A DNA stretch of 64,000 nt from Congzhengia minquanensis (lineage in GTDB: Bacteria; Bacillota; Clostridia; UBA1381; UBA9506). Below the pieces are notes generated by a model, which searched no databases, was not told the DNA's origin, and saw only the letters and a program-made list of their open reading frames with translations. The position numbers and the translations under genes were made by a program. This document shows, piece after piece, positions 8,519-18,174 of this stretch (position 1 is the first letter of the stretch; each line of letters opens with the position of its first letter). The stretch is from positions 1 to 64,000 of the forward strand of contig NZ_JACRSU010000002.1 of the NCBI RefSeq assembly GCF_014384785.1, written 5' to 3'.

Positions 8519-10231
8519 ATGAAGAAAAAGAAATGGATATTGCTGTATAAAGAGCACCGGCCGGAAGATGTGCTGAAAATTAGCCGGAAGCTCAGTCTGC
8601 CGCCGGTGATTGCAACCATTATGATGAACCGCGGCATTCGCGAACCGGAGGACTTTATTAACCCCACAGAGGAATCTTTGCTGGATCCGTTTTTAATGCT
8701 GGGAATGAAAGACGCAACAAAAAGAATTTTAAAGGCAATTGAAGACCATGAAAAAATTGCGGTTTACGGTGATTATGATGTTGACGGCATTACCTCTACC
8801 GCTATCATGGTAAAATTTTTGCGCTCTCATAAAGCAGATGTGATGTACTATATTCCCGACCGGTTAGAAGAGGGATATGGCATCAACAAAGGCGCTATCG
8901 ACAAAATTGCGCAGACAGGCGTAACCTTATTGATAACGGTGGACTGCGGTATAACCGCTGTCGGCGAAATTGCCTATGCAAAAGAAAAGGGAATTGACAC
9001 CATTATCACAGACCATCATGAATGCAAGGACGAAACACCCGACGCTTATTGCCTGCTCAATCCGAAACAGCCCGCCTGCCCCTATCCCTTTAAAAAGCTT
9101 GCCGGCGTAGGCGTGGCGTTTAAGCTTTTGCAGGCGCTGACCATTGAAATGCGGTTCCACATGCGGGAACTGATTGAAGAATACGCCGACCTTGTGGCGA
9201 TTGGAACCGTGGCGGATGTGATGCCGCTGATTGGCGAAAACCGTGTGATTGTGAAAAAGGGGTTAGAACTTTTGTCCTTTACCCAGAACCGCGGCATCCG
9301 CGCTTTGGCCGACGCGGCCGACATTAATCTCTCTAATGTGGCAACCGGCACCATTGGGTTTATGATTGCGCCTCGGATTAACGCCGCCGGAAGAATGGGC
9401 GACCCACGGTGCGCCGTGGAGCTTCTTTTGGCCACCGACGATATGACGGCGCGCAAATATGCCGAAAAACTAAACCGAGAAAATCACGAACGCCAGGAAA
9501 CGGAAATCAGTATTTTAGAAGACGCTCTAAATATGATTGAAAATTCTGCCGCTTTGCAAAATGATTATGTCATTGTTTTAGCCCACGATAACTGGCACCA
9601 TGGGATAATTGGAATTGTGGCCTCAAAAATTTCGGAGCGGTTCAATAAGCCCTGCATTTTAATCAGCACCGACGGGGAAGTCGGCAAAGGCTCTGGCAGA
9701 AGTATTCGTTCGTTTAATTTGTTTAAGGCGTTGGAATATTGCCAGGACACGCTGCTCAAATTTGGCGGCCACGATTTGGCGGCGGGGCTTTCCATTGCGC
9801 CGGACAGAATAGATGAATTTCGGGAAAAGATTAATTCCTATGCAAAGGAAACGCTTACCGAGGAGGACTTTATGCCGCTGTTATATCTCGATTCGGAGCT
9901 GCCGGTGCAGTATATTAATATGAACACCGCCGAACGCCTCTCCATTTTAGAGCCATATGGCATGGGGAACGCAAGCCCAATTTTTTTTGCAAGAAAAATG
10001 ACGGTTGCACAAGTTCGCCCCTTAAGTGAGGGCAAGCATGTGAAGCTAACGCTTCGCTCCGGCGAATTTTACATTGACGCGGTTGGCTTTAACATGGGGG
10101 AACTGAATGAGATTTTAAAAAACGACGATTTGATTGATATTGCTTTCAATCTTGATATTAATTTATACAGAGGTATGCGCCAGCTCCAAGTCTTGTTAAA
10201 AGACGTGAAATTAAGCGAAATTACCGGTTAG
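8519..10231 (+). CDS. recJ: single-stranded-DNA-specific exonuclease RecJ
   Basis: The 570-residue product is a DHH/DHHA1 phosphoesterase-type exonuclease that degrades single-stranded DNA 5' to 3' in recombination and mismatch repair. The DHH domain shows GDYDVDGITST, ITVDCGI and the signature TDHHE. Further on are the RINAAGRMG segment, then the DHHA1 domain with GKGSGRSIRSFN and KFGGHDLAAGL, and a C-terminal OB-fold. Length is typical. The start at 8519 has only a distant GAGG, but no better in-frame start exists. It is the first gene of the operon that continues with rel 12 bases downstream. In many Bacillota an apt gene lies between recJ and rel; none is present here. Confidence 0.97.
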   Translation: MKKKKWILLYKEHRPEDVLKISRKLSLPPVIATIMMNRGIREPEDFINPTEESLLDPFLMLGMKDATKRILKAIEDHEKIAVYGDYDVDGITSTAIMVKFLRSHKADVMYYIPDRLEEGYGINKGAIDKIAQTGVTLLITVDCGITAVGEIAYAKEKGIDTIITDHHECKDETPDAYCLLNPKQPACPYPFKKLAGVGVAFKLLQALTIEMRFHMRELIEEYADLVAIGTVADVMPLIGENRVIVKKGLELLSFTQNRGIRALADAADINLSNVATGTIGFMIAPRINAAGRMGDPRCAVELLLATDDMTARKYAEKLNRENHERQETEISILEDALNMIENSAALQNDYVIVLAHDNWHHGIIGIVASKISERFNKPCILISTDGEVGKGSGRSIRSFNLFKALEYCQDTLLKFGGHDLAAGLSIAPDRIDEFREKINSYAKETLTEEDFMPLLYLDSELPVQYINMNTAERLSILEPYGMGNASPIFFARKMTVAQVRPLSEGKHVKLTLRSGEFYIDAVGFNMGELNEILKNDDLIDIAFNLDINLYRGMRQLQVLLKDVKLSEITG

Positions 10232-10243
10232 GAGCGAGTTACT

Positions 10244-12466
10244 ATGATGCACGAGGGCCATGACTTTGAAAGTCTGAAAAAAAGGGTTTTAGAATATAAT
10301 GCAAATTTTGATATCGCAAAGTTAGAAAAGGCCTACGAGCTTGCGCGCACAGCCCACGAGGGGCAAATGCGTGAATCCGGCGAGCCTTATCTGACGCACC
10401 CCCTAGAGGTGGCCTACATTCTTGCTGATTTAGAGCTGGACTGCGACACCTTGGTAGGGGCGCTTTTGCACGATGTTGTGGAGGACACAAGCTACACTGT
10501 GGCTGACATTAACCGCGAATTTGGTGAAAGCGTTGGGATTATTGTTGACGGCGTTACAAAGCTGAGCAAAATTCAATATACCACGGCGGAGGAACAGCAG
10601 GTGGAAAACCTGCGCAAGATGTTTTTGGCCATGGCAAAAGATGTGCGGGTAATTTTAATTAAGCTTGCAGACCGTTTGCACAACATGCGCACCATAAAGG
10701 CAAAATCTGAAAAAAAGCAGCGCGAAAAGGCCCGTGAAACACTAGAGGTCTATGCTGCATTAGCCCACAGGCTTGGTATGTCGAAAATTAAATGGGAATT
10801 AGAAGATCTTTCTTTAAAATATATTGATCCGGTGGCTTATAAGGAAATTACAGAGTCCATTAATTTGAAAAAACAAGAACGCGAACAGTTCATCAACGAC
10901 ATTATGGACTCCTTGAAAAAGAAGACGGACGAAATGGGAATTAATTCCCATGTTATGGGCCGGGCAAAACATTTCTACAGCATCTACCGCAAAATGTTCA
11001 CGCAGAACAAATCTATTGACGAGCTTTACGACCTGTTTGCGGTACGGATTATTGTGGACTCTATTAAAGACTGCTACGCCGTGCTGGGAATGGTTCATGA
11101 GCTGTATTATCCGATTCCTGGGCGCTTTAAAGATTACATTGCTATGCCCAAGCCCAACATGTATCAGTCGCTGCACACAACCGTAATCGGACCGGACGGA
11201 ACACCCTTTGAAATTCAAATCAGAACATGGGAAATGCACCGCGTGGCCGAGTTCGGTATCGCCGCACACTGGAAATATAAAGAGGGCGTCAGCGGTAAAA
11301 CCGATGTAGACGCAAAGCTTGAGTGGATTCGCCAGCTTTTGGAAATTCAAAATTCTGTTGTCGACACCGACGATTTTATGCGGACGTTAAAAATTGACCT
11401 GTTTACTGACGAGGTGTTTGTGTTTACTCCCAAAGGGGACATTATTAACCTGCCGGCCGGCTCCACGCCCATTGACTTTGCGTTTTCCATTCACAGCGCA
11501 GTTGGCTGCAAAATGGCCGGTGTAAAAGTAAACGGCAAAATTACCACGCTGGACTATATTTTGCAAAACGGCGACATTGTAGACATTATGACGTCGTCGG
11601 CTGTCCGCGGGCCAAGCCGCGACTGGCTGAAGCTGTGTAAAACCTCCGGCGCACGCTCAAAAATCAACCAGTGGCTCAAGCGCGAGTGCCGTGACGAAAA
11701 TATTCAGCACGGAAAAGAACTGATTGACAGAGAGTTAAGGCGTGTAAACCTTTCTCATAGTCAACTGTTTCGCACGGAATGGGTTGATATGCTTTGTAAA
11801 AAATATTCTTTTTCATCACTGGACGATATTTATGCCGCGGTGGGATACGGCGGTCTTACGGTGAACAAGGTGGTTGGAAAACTGCGGGAAGAATACCGAC
11901 AGGCCATGAAAAAAGAAAAGCCTGAAACGGAGATTGTGCAAAGCGAACAAACACCTCAAAAAAAGAAAAAAACGGCCAGCAACGGTGTTATTGTTGAAGG
12001 CATCGAAGGGTGTTTGGTGCGCTTTTCCCGCTGCTGCAACCCTGTGCCCGGCGATGATATTATCGGGTATATCACCAGGGGCCGCGGCGTAAGCGTGCAC
12101 CGGAAAGACTGTACGAATATTGTTTCCAGCGAAAAGCATGGGGACACTGAACGGTTGATTAACGTTTATTGGGAAAAAGAGCAGGATAAAAACACTTCTT
12201 ATCTTTCTGAAATACAAATTATGGCGAATGACAGAAAAGGTCTACTGGCGGAAATTGCCAGCACTATATCTGAGCTTAAAATATTGATTACCGGAATGAA
12301 CTTAAAAACCACCAAAAACCAAACGGCGGTTGTAAACATCGTTATAGAAATTAATTCCACTGACGAGCTGAACCAGGTTGTGAAAAAAATTAGAAATATT
12401 TCCGGCGTTTACGATGTGCAGCGCAAAGCGGACGGGACGAAAACCAAAACTGCCGAACAGTCTTGA
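10244..12466 (+). CDS. relA: bifunctional (p)ppGpp synthetase/hydrolase Rel
   Basis: The 740-residue protein makes and degrades the alarmone (p)ppGpp in response to starvation. Domains in order: an HD hydrolase (about residues 45-150) with intact LLHDVVEDT; a synthetase domain (about 235-350) with GRFKDYIAMPK; a TGS domain (about 390-450, starting VFVFTPKGD); a helical and zinc-finger part with RCCNPVPGD; and a C-terminal ACT domain. The RFKD motif is the type known from bifunctional enzymes and the HD box is intact, so both activities are expected. ATG codons at 10244 and 10247 are both possible; GGAG of the recJ stop region serves as the binding site. Confidence 0.97.
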   Translation: MMHEGHDFESLKKRVLEYNANFDIAKLEKAYELARTAHEGQMRESGEPYLTHPLEVAYILADLELDCDTLVGALLHDVVEDTSYTVADINREFGESVGIIVDGVTKLSKIQYTTAEEQQVENLRKMFLAMAKDVRVILIKLADRLHNMRTIKAKSEKKQREKARETLEVYAALAHRLGMSKIKWELEDLSLKYIDPVAYKEITESINLKKQEREQFINDIMDSLKKKTDEMGINSHVMGRAKHFYSIYRKMFTQNKSIDELYDLFAVRIIVDSIKDCYAVLGMVHELYYPIPGRFKDYIAMPKPNMYQSLHTTVIGPDGTPFEIQIRTWEMHRVAEFGIAAHWKYKEGVSGKTDVDAKLEWIRQLLEIQNSVVDTDDFMRTLKIDLFTDEVFVFTPKGDIINLPAGSTPIDFAFSIHSAVGCKMAGVKVNGKITTLDYILQNGDIVDIMTSSAVRGPSRDWLKLCKTSGARSKINQWLKRECRDENIQHGKELIDRELRRVNLSHSQLFRTEWVDMLCKKYSFSSLDDIYAAVGYGGLTVNKVVGKLREEYRQAMKKEKPETEIVQSEQTPQKKKKTASNGVIVEGIEGCLVRFSRCCNPVPGDDIIGYITRGRGVSVHRKDCTNIVSSEKHGDTERLINVYWEKEQDKNTSYLSEIQIMANDRKGLLAEIASTISELKILITGMNLKTTKNQTAVVNIVIEINSTDELNQVVKKIRNISGVYDVQRKADGTKTKTAEQS

Positions 12467-12485
12467 AAGGAAATGACACAAAATT

Positions 12486-13106
12486 ATGATATTAAAAAAA
12501 ATCAATGTTGGGGTAATGGGAGTGAACTGCTACATTACAGGCGACAAAGACGAAGTTTTTGTAATTGATCCTGGAGGCAGTGCAGATGAAATCTGTGCAG
12601 TTTTAAAGAAACATGGCCTGAAAGCAAAATATATTATTTTGACCCACTGCCACTTTGACCATATTTTAGCCGCAAACGAGGTAAAAAAGCAAACAGGGGC
12701 ACAGATTGTAGTTTGTTCAAAGGAAGCAGAAAATCTTGCCGACAGCAACGTGAATATGACAAGCCGTTTTACCAGATCGCCTACGTCTCTTTCGGCGGAC
12801 CGTTTGGTTTCTGAAAACGACACGCTTATTTCAGGAACATTTGTGTACCGCGTGATTGAAACCCCCGGCCATACCTCAGGCGGCATGTGTCTTTACTGTG
12901 AAAATGAAAAGCTGTTGTTTTCCGGCGACACATTGTTTTGTGGTAGCGTTGGCAGAAGTGATTTTCCTACCGGGGATCAGAACACGCTCCTGCACAGCAT
13001 TCAAACAAAATTGTTAACGCTGCCGGACGACGTGCGGGTATATCCAGGTCATGAGGACGACACGACCATTGGCTTTGAAAAAGCAAACAATCCTTATTTA
13101 CGATAG
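12486..13106 (+). CDS. MBL-fold metallo-hydrolase (glyoxalase II-like)
   Basis: A 206-residue metallo-beta-lactamase-fold protein. The metal motifs are complete: THCHFDH near residue 55, ETPGHTSGG near 125, FSGDTLF near 145, and PGHED near 182. The small size and the GDTLFCGSVGRSD segment match the YqgX/glyoxalase II-like subgroup, cytoplasmic hydrolases usually of thioesters. It follows rel after 19 bases with an AAGGAA site. The same rel-hydrolase-hemZ order is common in Clostridia. The substrate is unknown; hydroxyacylglutathione is unlikely in an organism of this kind, and bacillithiol or other thioesters are possible. Confidence 0.9.
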   Translation: MILKKINVGVMGVNCYITGDKDEVFVIDPGGSADEICAVLKKHGLKAKYIILTHCHFDHILAANEVKKQTGAQIVVCSKEAENLADSNVNMTSRFTRSPTSLSADRLVSENDTLISGTFVYRVIETPGHTSGGMCLYCENEKLLFSGDTLFCGSVGRSDFPTGDQNTLLHSIQTKLLTLPDDVRVYPGHEDDTTIGFEKANNPYLR

Positions 13107-13121
13107 AAAGGCGAATTGAGT

Positions 13122-14309
13122 GTGAATGAACAAACAACAGCACCATGGGGAAATCTTGTGGGCATCAGGCCGGTAAAGCGCGTAGTAAAAATGATGAACG
13201 ACGGGCTTTGCGATGAAAAAATTGAAACGGTTTTGAAACAGGACTTTGCTGTGAGCAGCGAAAAAACAGCCCTTGCCATGAAAATTGCAAAAATTGAGCT
13301 AGAGGTTATGAAAACCATTCCGAAAAATGCTGTTTCTTTGTATATCGATATTCCGTTTTGTCCCTCAAAATGCGTTTATTGTTCCTTTGCTTCCATGCCC
13401 GTTTCGGAAATGAAGGATTTTATTGAACCCTATTTAAATGCACTTTATTTGGAGCTTGACAAAATTAAAACCATTGTGACAGACCTGAATTTAGAAATTG
13501 TGAGCATTTATATCGGCGGCGGAACGCCAACGTCCATTCTTTCGTTGGAACTGGACAACCTTTTATATAAAATTACCCGAACCTTCGATTTATCCGGCCT
13601 TCGGGAATTTACAATTGAGGCTGGGAGACCGGACACGATTACGGAGAGCAAGCTGGAAGTAATGCAAAAATATGGGGTGGACAGAATTAGCATCAACCCC
13701 CAGTCGATGAACGACAAAACACTTGAAATGATTGGACGAAAGCACACAGTAGAGCAAGTATATAAAGCGTTTGAACTGGCGAAACAGTATGATTTTAAGT
13801 GTATTAACATGGATGTGATTGCCGGGCTGCCAAAAGAGACCGTTTCAGAATTTGCCCACACCATTGACGCGGTTACGGATTTAGAGCCTGAAAATATTAC
13901 GGTGCATACCATGAGCATTAAACGGGCGGCAAAGCTTAATCAGGATCGGGACTTTGCAGGCCTGCCTGAGGATTTTGACGTAGCGGAAATGATATCATAT
14001 GCCCATGGGAAGCTGCAAAATACAGGGTATGAACCCTATTATCTTTACAGACAGAAAAACATTCTGGGTGATTTAGAAAACACTGGATTCAGCCGCAGAA
14101 ACACCCCGGGAATTTACAACATCTGCATGATGGAGGAAATTCGGTCTGTGCTGTCTGCCGGCGTTGGGGCCGTTACGAAGCTGGTACGCGGGGATAGAAT
14201 AGAGCGGATATTCAATGTGAAGGACGTGAGGGAATATTTAAAGCGCGCCACAGAAATGCGTGAGCGCAAAAACTATATATATGAATTTTTAAATTTGGAG
14301 GTACAATAA
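13122..14309 (+). CDS. hemZ: HemZ-like radical SAM protein (coproporphyrinogen dehydrogenase family)
   Basis: The 395-residue protein has the radical SAM cluster motif CPSKCVYC (CX3CX2C) about 80 residues in, the glycine-rich YIGGGTPT, and the downstream [10 protein letters not shown] and DVIAGLPKE blocks of the HemN/HemZ group. HemZ of Bacillus was described as an oxygen-independent coproporphyrinogen III oxidase, but members in anaerobes often lack other haem genes nearby, as here, and some HemN-like proteins have other roles. It appears shorter than classical HemZ at the N-terminus. GTG at 13122 is preferred because the GAAAGG site lies 10 bases ahead; an in-frame TTG at 13116 would be too close. 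It sits between the MBL hydrolase and nrdR in the recJ operon. Confidence 0.8.
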   Translation: MNEQTTAPWGNLVGIRPVKRVVKMMNDGLCDEKIETVLKQDFAVSSEKTALAMKIAKIELEVMKTIPKNAVSLYIDIPFCPSKCVYCSFASMPVSEMKDFIEPYLNALYLELDKIKTIVTDLNLEIVSIYIGGGTPTSILSLELDNLLYKITRTFDLSGLREFTIEAGRPDTITESKLEVMQKYGVDRISINPQSMNDKTLEMIGRKHTVEQVYKAFELAKQYDFKCINMDVIAGLPKETVSEFAHTIDAVTDLEPENITVHTMSIKRAAKLNQDRDFAGLPEDFDVAEMISYAHGKLQNTGYEPYYLYRQKNILGDLENTGFSRRNTPGIYNICMMEEIRSVLSAGVGAVTKLVRGDRIERIFNVKDVREYLKRATEMRERKNYIYEFLNLEVQ

Positions 14310-14311
14310 CG

Positions 14312-14764
14312 ATGAAATGCCCTTTTTGCGAGTTTGAAGAAAGCAAAGTAATTGATTCGCGCCCCACAGATGAGGGAGAAGCAATCCGCCGCCGCAGGGA
14401 ATGTTTGAAATGCGGCAAACGGTTTACTACCTATGAAAAAATTGAAAATATTCCGCTGATGGTGATTAAAAAAGATGGTTCCAGGCAAATGTTCGACCGT
14501 CAAAAGCTGTTAAACGGTATTATGCGTGCCTGCGAAAAGCGCCCGGTGAAAACCAGCGACATGGAACACATTGTAACCGAAATTGAAGCTGCAACACAAA
14601 ACCTGCTGGAGCGCGAGATTTCGTCACAAAAAATTGGAGAAATGGTGATGGAGCGCCTGCCCAAAATTGACGAGGTGGCTTATGTGCGTTTTGCCTCGGT
14701 ATATAGGCAGTTTAAAGACATTAACACCTTTGTGGAAGAAGTAAATAAACTATTGAAGAGGTAA
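14312..14764 (+). CDS. nrdR: transcriptional repressor NrdR
   Basis: The 150-residue protein has an N-terminal zinc ribbon with CPFC and CLKC pairs, the [16 protein letters not shown] segment and a following ATP-cone domain ([15 protein letters not shown]). NrdR senses ATP/dATP and represses ribonucleotide reductase genes through NrdR boxes. Length is typical. It begins two bases after the hemZ-like gene with a GGAGG just before the previous stop, so it is cotranscribed. No ribonucleotide reductase gene is in the window. Confidence 0.97.
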   Translation: MKCPFCEFEESKVIDSRPTDEGEAIRRRRECLKCGKRFTTYEKIENIPLMVIKKDGSRQMFDRQKLLNGIMRACEKRPVKTSDMEHIVTEIEAATQNLLEREISSQKIGEMVMERLPKIDEVAYVRFASVYRQFKDINTFVEEVNKLLKR

Positions 14765-14767
14765 AAC

Positions 14768-15439
14768 ATGATTACAATCGGAAACGAATGGGACGACTAT
14801 ATCAGCGGAGAATTTGAAAAGGAATATTACATAACGCTCCGTGAAAAACTATCGGAAGAATACCGCACACGCACCGTTTATCCCGCGAAGGAAAACATTT
14901 TTAATGCGTTAAAATTTACGCCATACAGCAAGGTAAAAGTCCTGCTTTTAGGGCAGGATCCTTATCACGGGGTGGGGCAGGCCCATGGACTTGCATTTTC
15001 CGTTCAGAAAGGCGTTGCAAAACCACCGTCTCTTTTAAATATTTTTCAGGAACTAAGCACAGACTTAGGCGTTGTGCCCCCAAGCCACGGATGCCTAACG
15101 GATTGGACAACGCAGGGTGTGATGCTGCTGAACACGGTTTTAACGGTGAGAGAGGGCGAGGCAAACTCACACAAAAATTTGGGTTGGACAACCTTTACCG
15201 ATAAGATTATTGAAACTTTAAACGCAAGGGAAGACCCGGTTATCTTTCTGCTTTGGGGCAGAAACGCCGCAGACAAGCTGCCGCTTATAACTGGCAGCCA
15301 GCATTTTGTCCTGTCCGCAGCACATCCCAGCCCGCTGTCTGCGAGCAGGGGATTTTTTGGATGCAGGCACTTTTCTAAAGTAAACGAAATTTTAACGCGG
15401 CTTGGGAAAGAGCCGGTTAACTGGCAAATAGCAGAATAA
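14768..15439 (+). CDS. ung: uracil-DNA glycosylase (family 1)
   Basis: This 223-residue base-excision repair enzyme removes uracil from DNA. The family 1 motifs are complete: catalytic GQDPYHG with its aspartate, AFSVQKG, the LLNTVLTVREG block, LLWGRNA, and the minor-groove loop HPSPLSA. Length is usual. It begins four bases after nrdR, in the same operon. The context with recJ and an exonuclease gives the operon a DNA maintenance theme. Confidence 0.97.
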   Translation: MITIGNEWDDYISGEFEKEYYITLREKLSEEYRTRTVYPAKENIFNALKFTPYSKVKVLLLGQDPYHGVGQAHGLAFSVQKGVAKPPSLLNIFQELSTDLGVVPPSHGCLTDWTTQGVMLLNTVLTVREGEANSHKNLGWTTFTDKIIETLNAREDPVIFLLWGRNAADKLPLITGSQHFVLSAAHPSPLSASRGFFGCRHFSKVNEILTRLGKEPVNWQIAE

Positions 15440-15467
15440 AAAATTGACACATAAAAGAGTAGATTAT

Positions 15468-16328
15468 ATGAATTATATTGTTTTTGACCTTGAATGGAAC
15501 CGGCTGGTGAAAGCTGTGAAAACGCGTTGTCCCGATGAAATTATACAAATCGGCGCTGTAAAATATAACAGCCAGATGAAGTGCACCGGAACGTTTAGCC
15601 GGTTGATAAAGCCAGTACTATATAAAAAAATTGACCCCATGGTAGGCAACCTAACCGGATTAGAAATGGCAATTTTAAAAAGCGACGGCATTCCTTTTGC
15701 AAAGGCAATTAAAGAATTTAAAAAATTCATTGGGCCTGACAGCATTTTAATGTCGTGGGGCGCGCAGGACGCCAAAATTCTGCGCAGCAACTGCCTTTAT
15801 TTTAACCCGGACGTAAAGCTGACTTTTTTAAAAAGCTTTGCCGACGTCCAGCGGTATGTAACGCATGCGCTTGCTGGCGACAAAGCCAGCGGTAACCAGC
15901 TGAGCGTTAAGTTTGCGGCGGATTTAACGGGCATTCGCTATAACGAGGAACTGCTGCACGACGCACTGGTTGACGCAACTATTTCTGGAATGGTTTTTGC
16001 AAAACTGTTTGAGCCGGACAAGTTTAAAAAATATATTGTGGACGCTTCCACGAAAAATTGCACTTTTAAAGACGTGCCGATTACCGATTTGAACAACAAA
16101 CAGGTAGATAAACGTATTTTTAAAATCAGATGTCCTGAGTGCGGTAGATATACTCGCAAAAAGCATGGCTGGTATTTAAACGGCAGCAAATTTTTGTCCT
16201 CCCATGTGTGCCGGAAATGCAAACGGCAGTATATATGCTCGGTTGAAATTTTAAAAACCTATGGTAATATTATTAAATATAAAAAAAGGATTAAACTGGC
16301 AAAACCAGAAAAACAGGTAAAGATATAA
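15468..16328 (+). CDS. DEDDh 3'-5' exonuclease with C-terminal zinc ribbon
   Basis: The 286-residue protein begins with an exonuclease domain of the DnaQ/KapD type. FDLEWN holds the first Asp and Glu (D7, E9), SWGAQDAK the second Asp, and LLHDALVDA the catalytic His and last Asp. A C-terminal extension carries two CxxC pairs (CPEC at about residues 222-225 and CRKC at 248-251), which probably form a zinc ribbon, and ends in a Lys-rich basic tail. Such a ribbon could bind nucleic acid. The ATG at 15468 is preferred over the in-frame TTG at 15444 because the conserved domain starts at once. It is the last gene of the recJ operon, ahead of a strong terminator. Whether DNA or RNA is the substrate is unknown. 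Confidence 0.82.
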   Translation: MNYIVFDLEWNRLVKAVKTRCPDEIIQIGAVKYNSQMKCTGTFSRLIKPVLYKKIDPMVGNLTGLEMAILKSDGIPFAKAIKEFKKFIGPDSILMSWGAQDAKILRSNCLYFNPDVKLTFLKSFADVQRYVTHALAGDKASGNQLSVKFAADLTGIRYNEELLHDALVDATISGMVFAKLFEPDKFKKYIVDASTKNCTFKDVPITDLNNKQVDKRIFKIRCPECGRYTRKKHGWYLNGSKFLSSHVCRKCKRQYICSVEILKTYGNIIKYKKRIKLAKPEKQVKI

Positions 16329-16354
16329 ATTATATATTGGCTTCAATAGAATTA

Positions 16355-16395
16355 AGGCGTCATTGCTTTTTATCAGCAATGACGCCTGCTTTTTT
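16355..16395 (+). terminator. rho-independent terminator of the recJ operon
   Basis: A perfect 13-bp stem (AGGCGTCATTGCT at 16355-16367 with its complement at 16375-16387) and a 7-base loop are followed by a T-run at 16390-16395. Confidence 0.9.
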
Positions 16396-18037
16396 ACATT
16401 CTGTTTAATGCGCTGACCAGCGCGTAAAGCGACGATGTATTAATGTTAGGGTGCACGCCTGCGCCCCAGGTAACGGTTCCGTCGTTATCGCTTAGGGCAA
16501 TATACGTTACAGCGCGGGACGACGATTTCCCGTCTAACGCATGCTCGCTGTATGTGGCAATTTCAAACTTATGGTTTATTTCCGGCCGAATGGCTAAACA
16601 AAGCGCATCTAAAGGACCGTTACCAACCGCTTTTAATTCTTTTGTTTCGCCGTAAATTTTCATTTTTGCCGTAATTTCAGACTCGCTGCCAATTGCATGA
16701 ATATGATATTCCAAAAGTTCAATGTTATCGCTCCGGTTGATATATTCCTGCCGAAAGGCTTCATAAATTTCATCCGGCTCTAAAACCGCATGCTTTCTGT
16801 CGGAAAGCGACTTAATTGCAGAGGTAAAATCCTGAAGCAGAGCTTTTGGCAGCATGTAGCCAAACTTAGTTTCTAAAACATATCCAATTCCGCCCTTGCC
16901 CGACTGGCTGTTTATCATAATCGGCTCATAGGAGCGGTTAATATCCTTCGGGTCGATGGTAATATAAGGATTTTCCCAAAATTCTGCATTTGTGCGCTGG
17001 GCATAGTCCATACTTTTGCGGATTGCATCCTGATGGGAACCAGAAAACGCGGTGTAGGCAAATTCACCCACGTAAGGATGTCTGGGGTGAATGGGAAGCT
17101 TGTTAAATTTTTTGTAAATGTGAATTAACCGGTCAATGTCAGAAAGCTCCAGCTTAGGGTCAATTCCCACCGACATTAAATTTAAAGCAATAACAACAAG
17201 GTCTGCATTGCCTGTCCGCTCCCCGTTGCCAAAAAGCGTACCTTCTACCCTTTGCGCACCGGCTAAAAGCGCAAGCTCCGACGAGGCAACACCCGTCCCC
17301 CTGTCGTTGTGGGCATGTACGCTTAAAATAATACTGCTCCGTCGGTTGAGTCTTTCGCTCACGTATTCGATCTGGTCTGCATATATATTAGGTGTTGACA
17401 CTTCAATAGTGGAGGGCAGATTAATTATCAGCTTGTGATTTGGACCCGGCTTCAGCTCGTCTATAACGGCATTGCAAATTTCAATTGCAAAATCCATTTC
17501 TGTGCAGGTAAAGCTCTCGGGAGAATATTCGTAGCGGATATGGTTTGGATTATCTTTTAAAAGCTCTTTTAATTGCTGAAAGCCTTCCAGCGCCAGCTGA
17601 ATCGTCTCCTGCCGGGTGTTTCCGAAAACAACTTCTCGCTGCAAAAACGACGTGGAATTATATAAATGGACAATGACATTTTTAGCGCCCGCAATGGCTT
17701 CCACAGTCCTTTTAATAATATGCGGCCTGGACTGGGTTAACACCTGAATAGAAACATCATCAGGAATTAAGTCATTATCAATTAAATAGCGCACAAAGCT
17801 ATATTCCGTGTCTGACGCGGCAGGAAAACCAACTTCAATTTCTTTAAATCCCACGTCAACCAGACATTTAAAAAACTCCACTTTTTCCGCCAGCGTCATG
17901 GGGGAGAGCAGCGCCTGGTTCCCGTCGCGAAGGTCCACGCTCACCCAAACAGGGGCGTGGGTTATCTCTTTTTCAGGCCAAGTCCGTTTAAAATTGGGAA
18001 TATGAAAATAGCTTTTTTTATAATGTTGATAATTCAT
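16394..18037 (-). CDS. leuA: 2-isopropylmalate synthase (long form)
   Basis: The 547-residue enzyme condenses acetyl-CoA with 2-oxoisovalerate, the committed step of leucine synthesis. The HMGL-like barrel shows VSVDLRDGNQAL with the metal-binding Asp and the family motif HAHNDRGTG with metal-binding histidines; LFGNGERTGNADL follows. The C-terminal third contains a LeuA regulatory (leucine-binding) domain, with TYIALSDNDGTVTWGAGVHPN near the end. The start of the protein (YHFHIPNFKRTWPE-like, APVWVSVDLRDG) fits the LeuA2 type found in actinobacteria and some Clostridia. ATG 18037 has GGAGGAAT ahead; an upstream in-frame start at 18058 overlaps that site. It stands alone, without leuBCD and without a T-box leader in the 130-base gap. 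Confidence 0.95.
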   Translation of the reverse strand: MNYQHYKKSYFHIPNFKRTWPEKEITHAPVWVSVDLRDGNQALLSPMTLAEKVEFFKCLVDVGFKEIEVGFPAASDTEYSFVRYLIDNDLIPDDVSIQVLTQSRPHIIKRTVEAIAGAKNVIVHLYNSTSFLQREVVFGNTRQETIQLALEGFQQLKELLKDNPNHIRYEYSPESFTCTEMDFAIEICNAVIDELKPGPNHKLIINLPSTIEVSTPNIYADQIEYVSERLNRRSSIILSVHAHNDRGTGVASSELALLAGAQRVEGTLFGNGERTGNADLVVIALNLMSVGIDPKLELSDIDRLIHIYKKFNKLPIHPRHPYVGEFAYTAFSGSHQDAIRKSMDYAQRTNAEFWENPYITIDPKDINRSYEPIMINSQSGKGGIGYVLETKFGYMLPKALLQDFTSAIKSLSDRKHAVLEPDEIYEAFRQEYINRSDNIELLEYHIHAIGSESEITAKMKIYGETKELKAVGNGPLDALCLAIRPEINHKFEIATYSEHALDGKSSSRAVTYIALSDNDGTVTWGAGVHPNINTSSLYALVSALNRM

Positions 18038-18075
18038 TAAAATTCCTCCGTTGTTCACCGAAACAAATTACTTGT

Positions 18076-18104
18076 ATTATAATACATTTTACATTTTTAG
18101 TCAA
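18076..18104 (-). promoter_or_regulatory. sigma-A-type promoter of leuA
   Basis: On the minus strand TTGACT (18104-18099), 17 bases, TATAAT (18081-18076), about 40 bases before the leuA start. The leader is too short for a T-box element. Confidence 0.65.
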
Positions 18105-18174
18105 TCGTTTCTGTGAAATAATTGTAGCAACTTCCCGATGTTCTCAATATACTGGTTATAAAGGAGAGATGTTT

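Noticed and set aside
10242..10490. Antisense open frame opposite the rel start
   Set aside because: It is a mirror of the strongly conserved rel coding frame and has no ribosome site.
18038..18174. T-box or leucine leader before leuA, or a TPP riboswitch before the ABC operon
   Set aside because: The gap is about 137 bases shared by two promoters. No T-box sequence, Leu-codon leader peptide or TPP core is visible.
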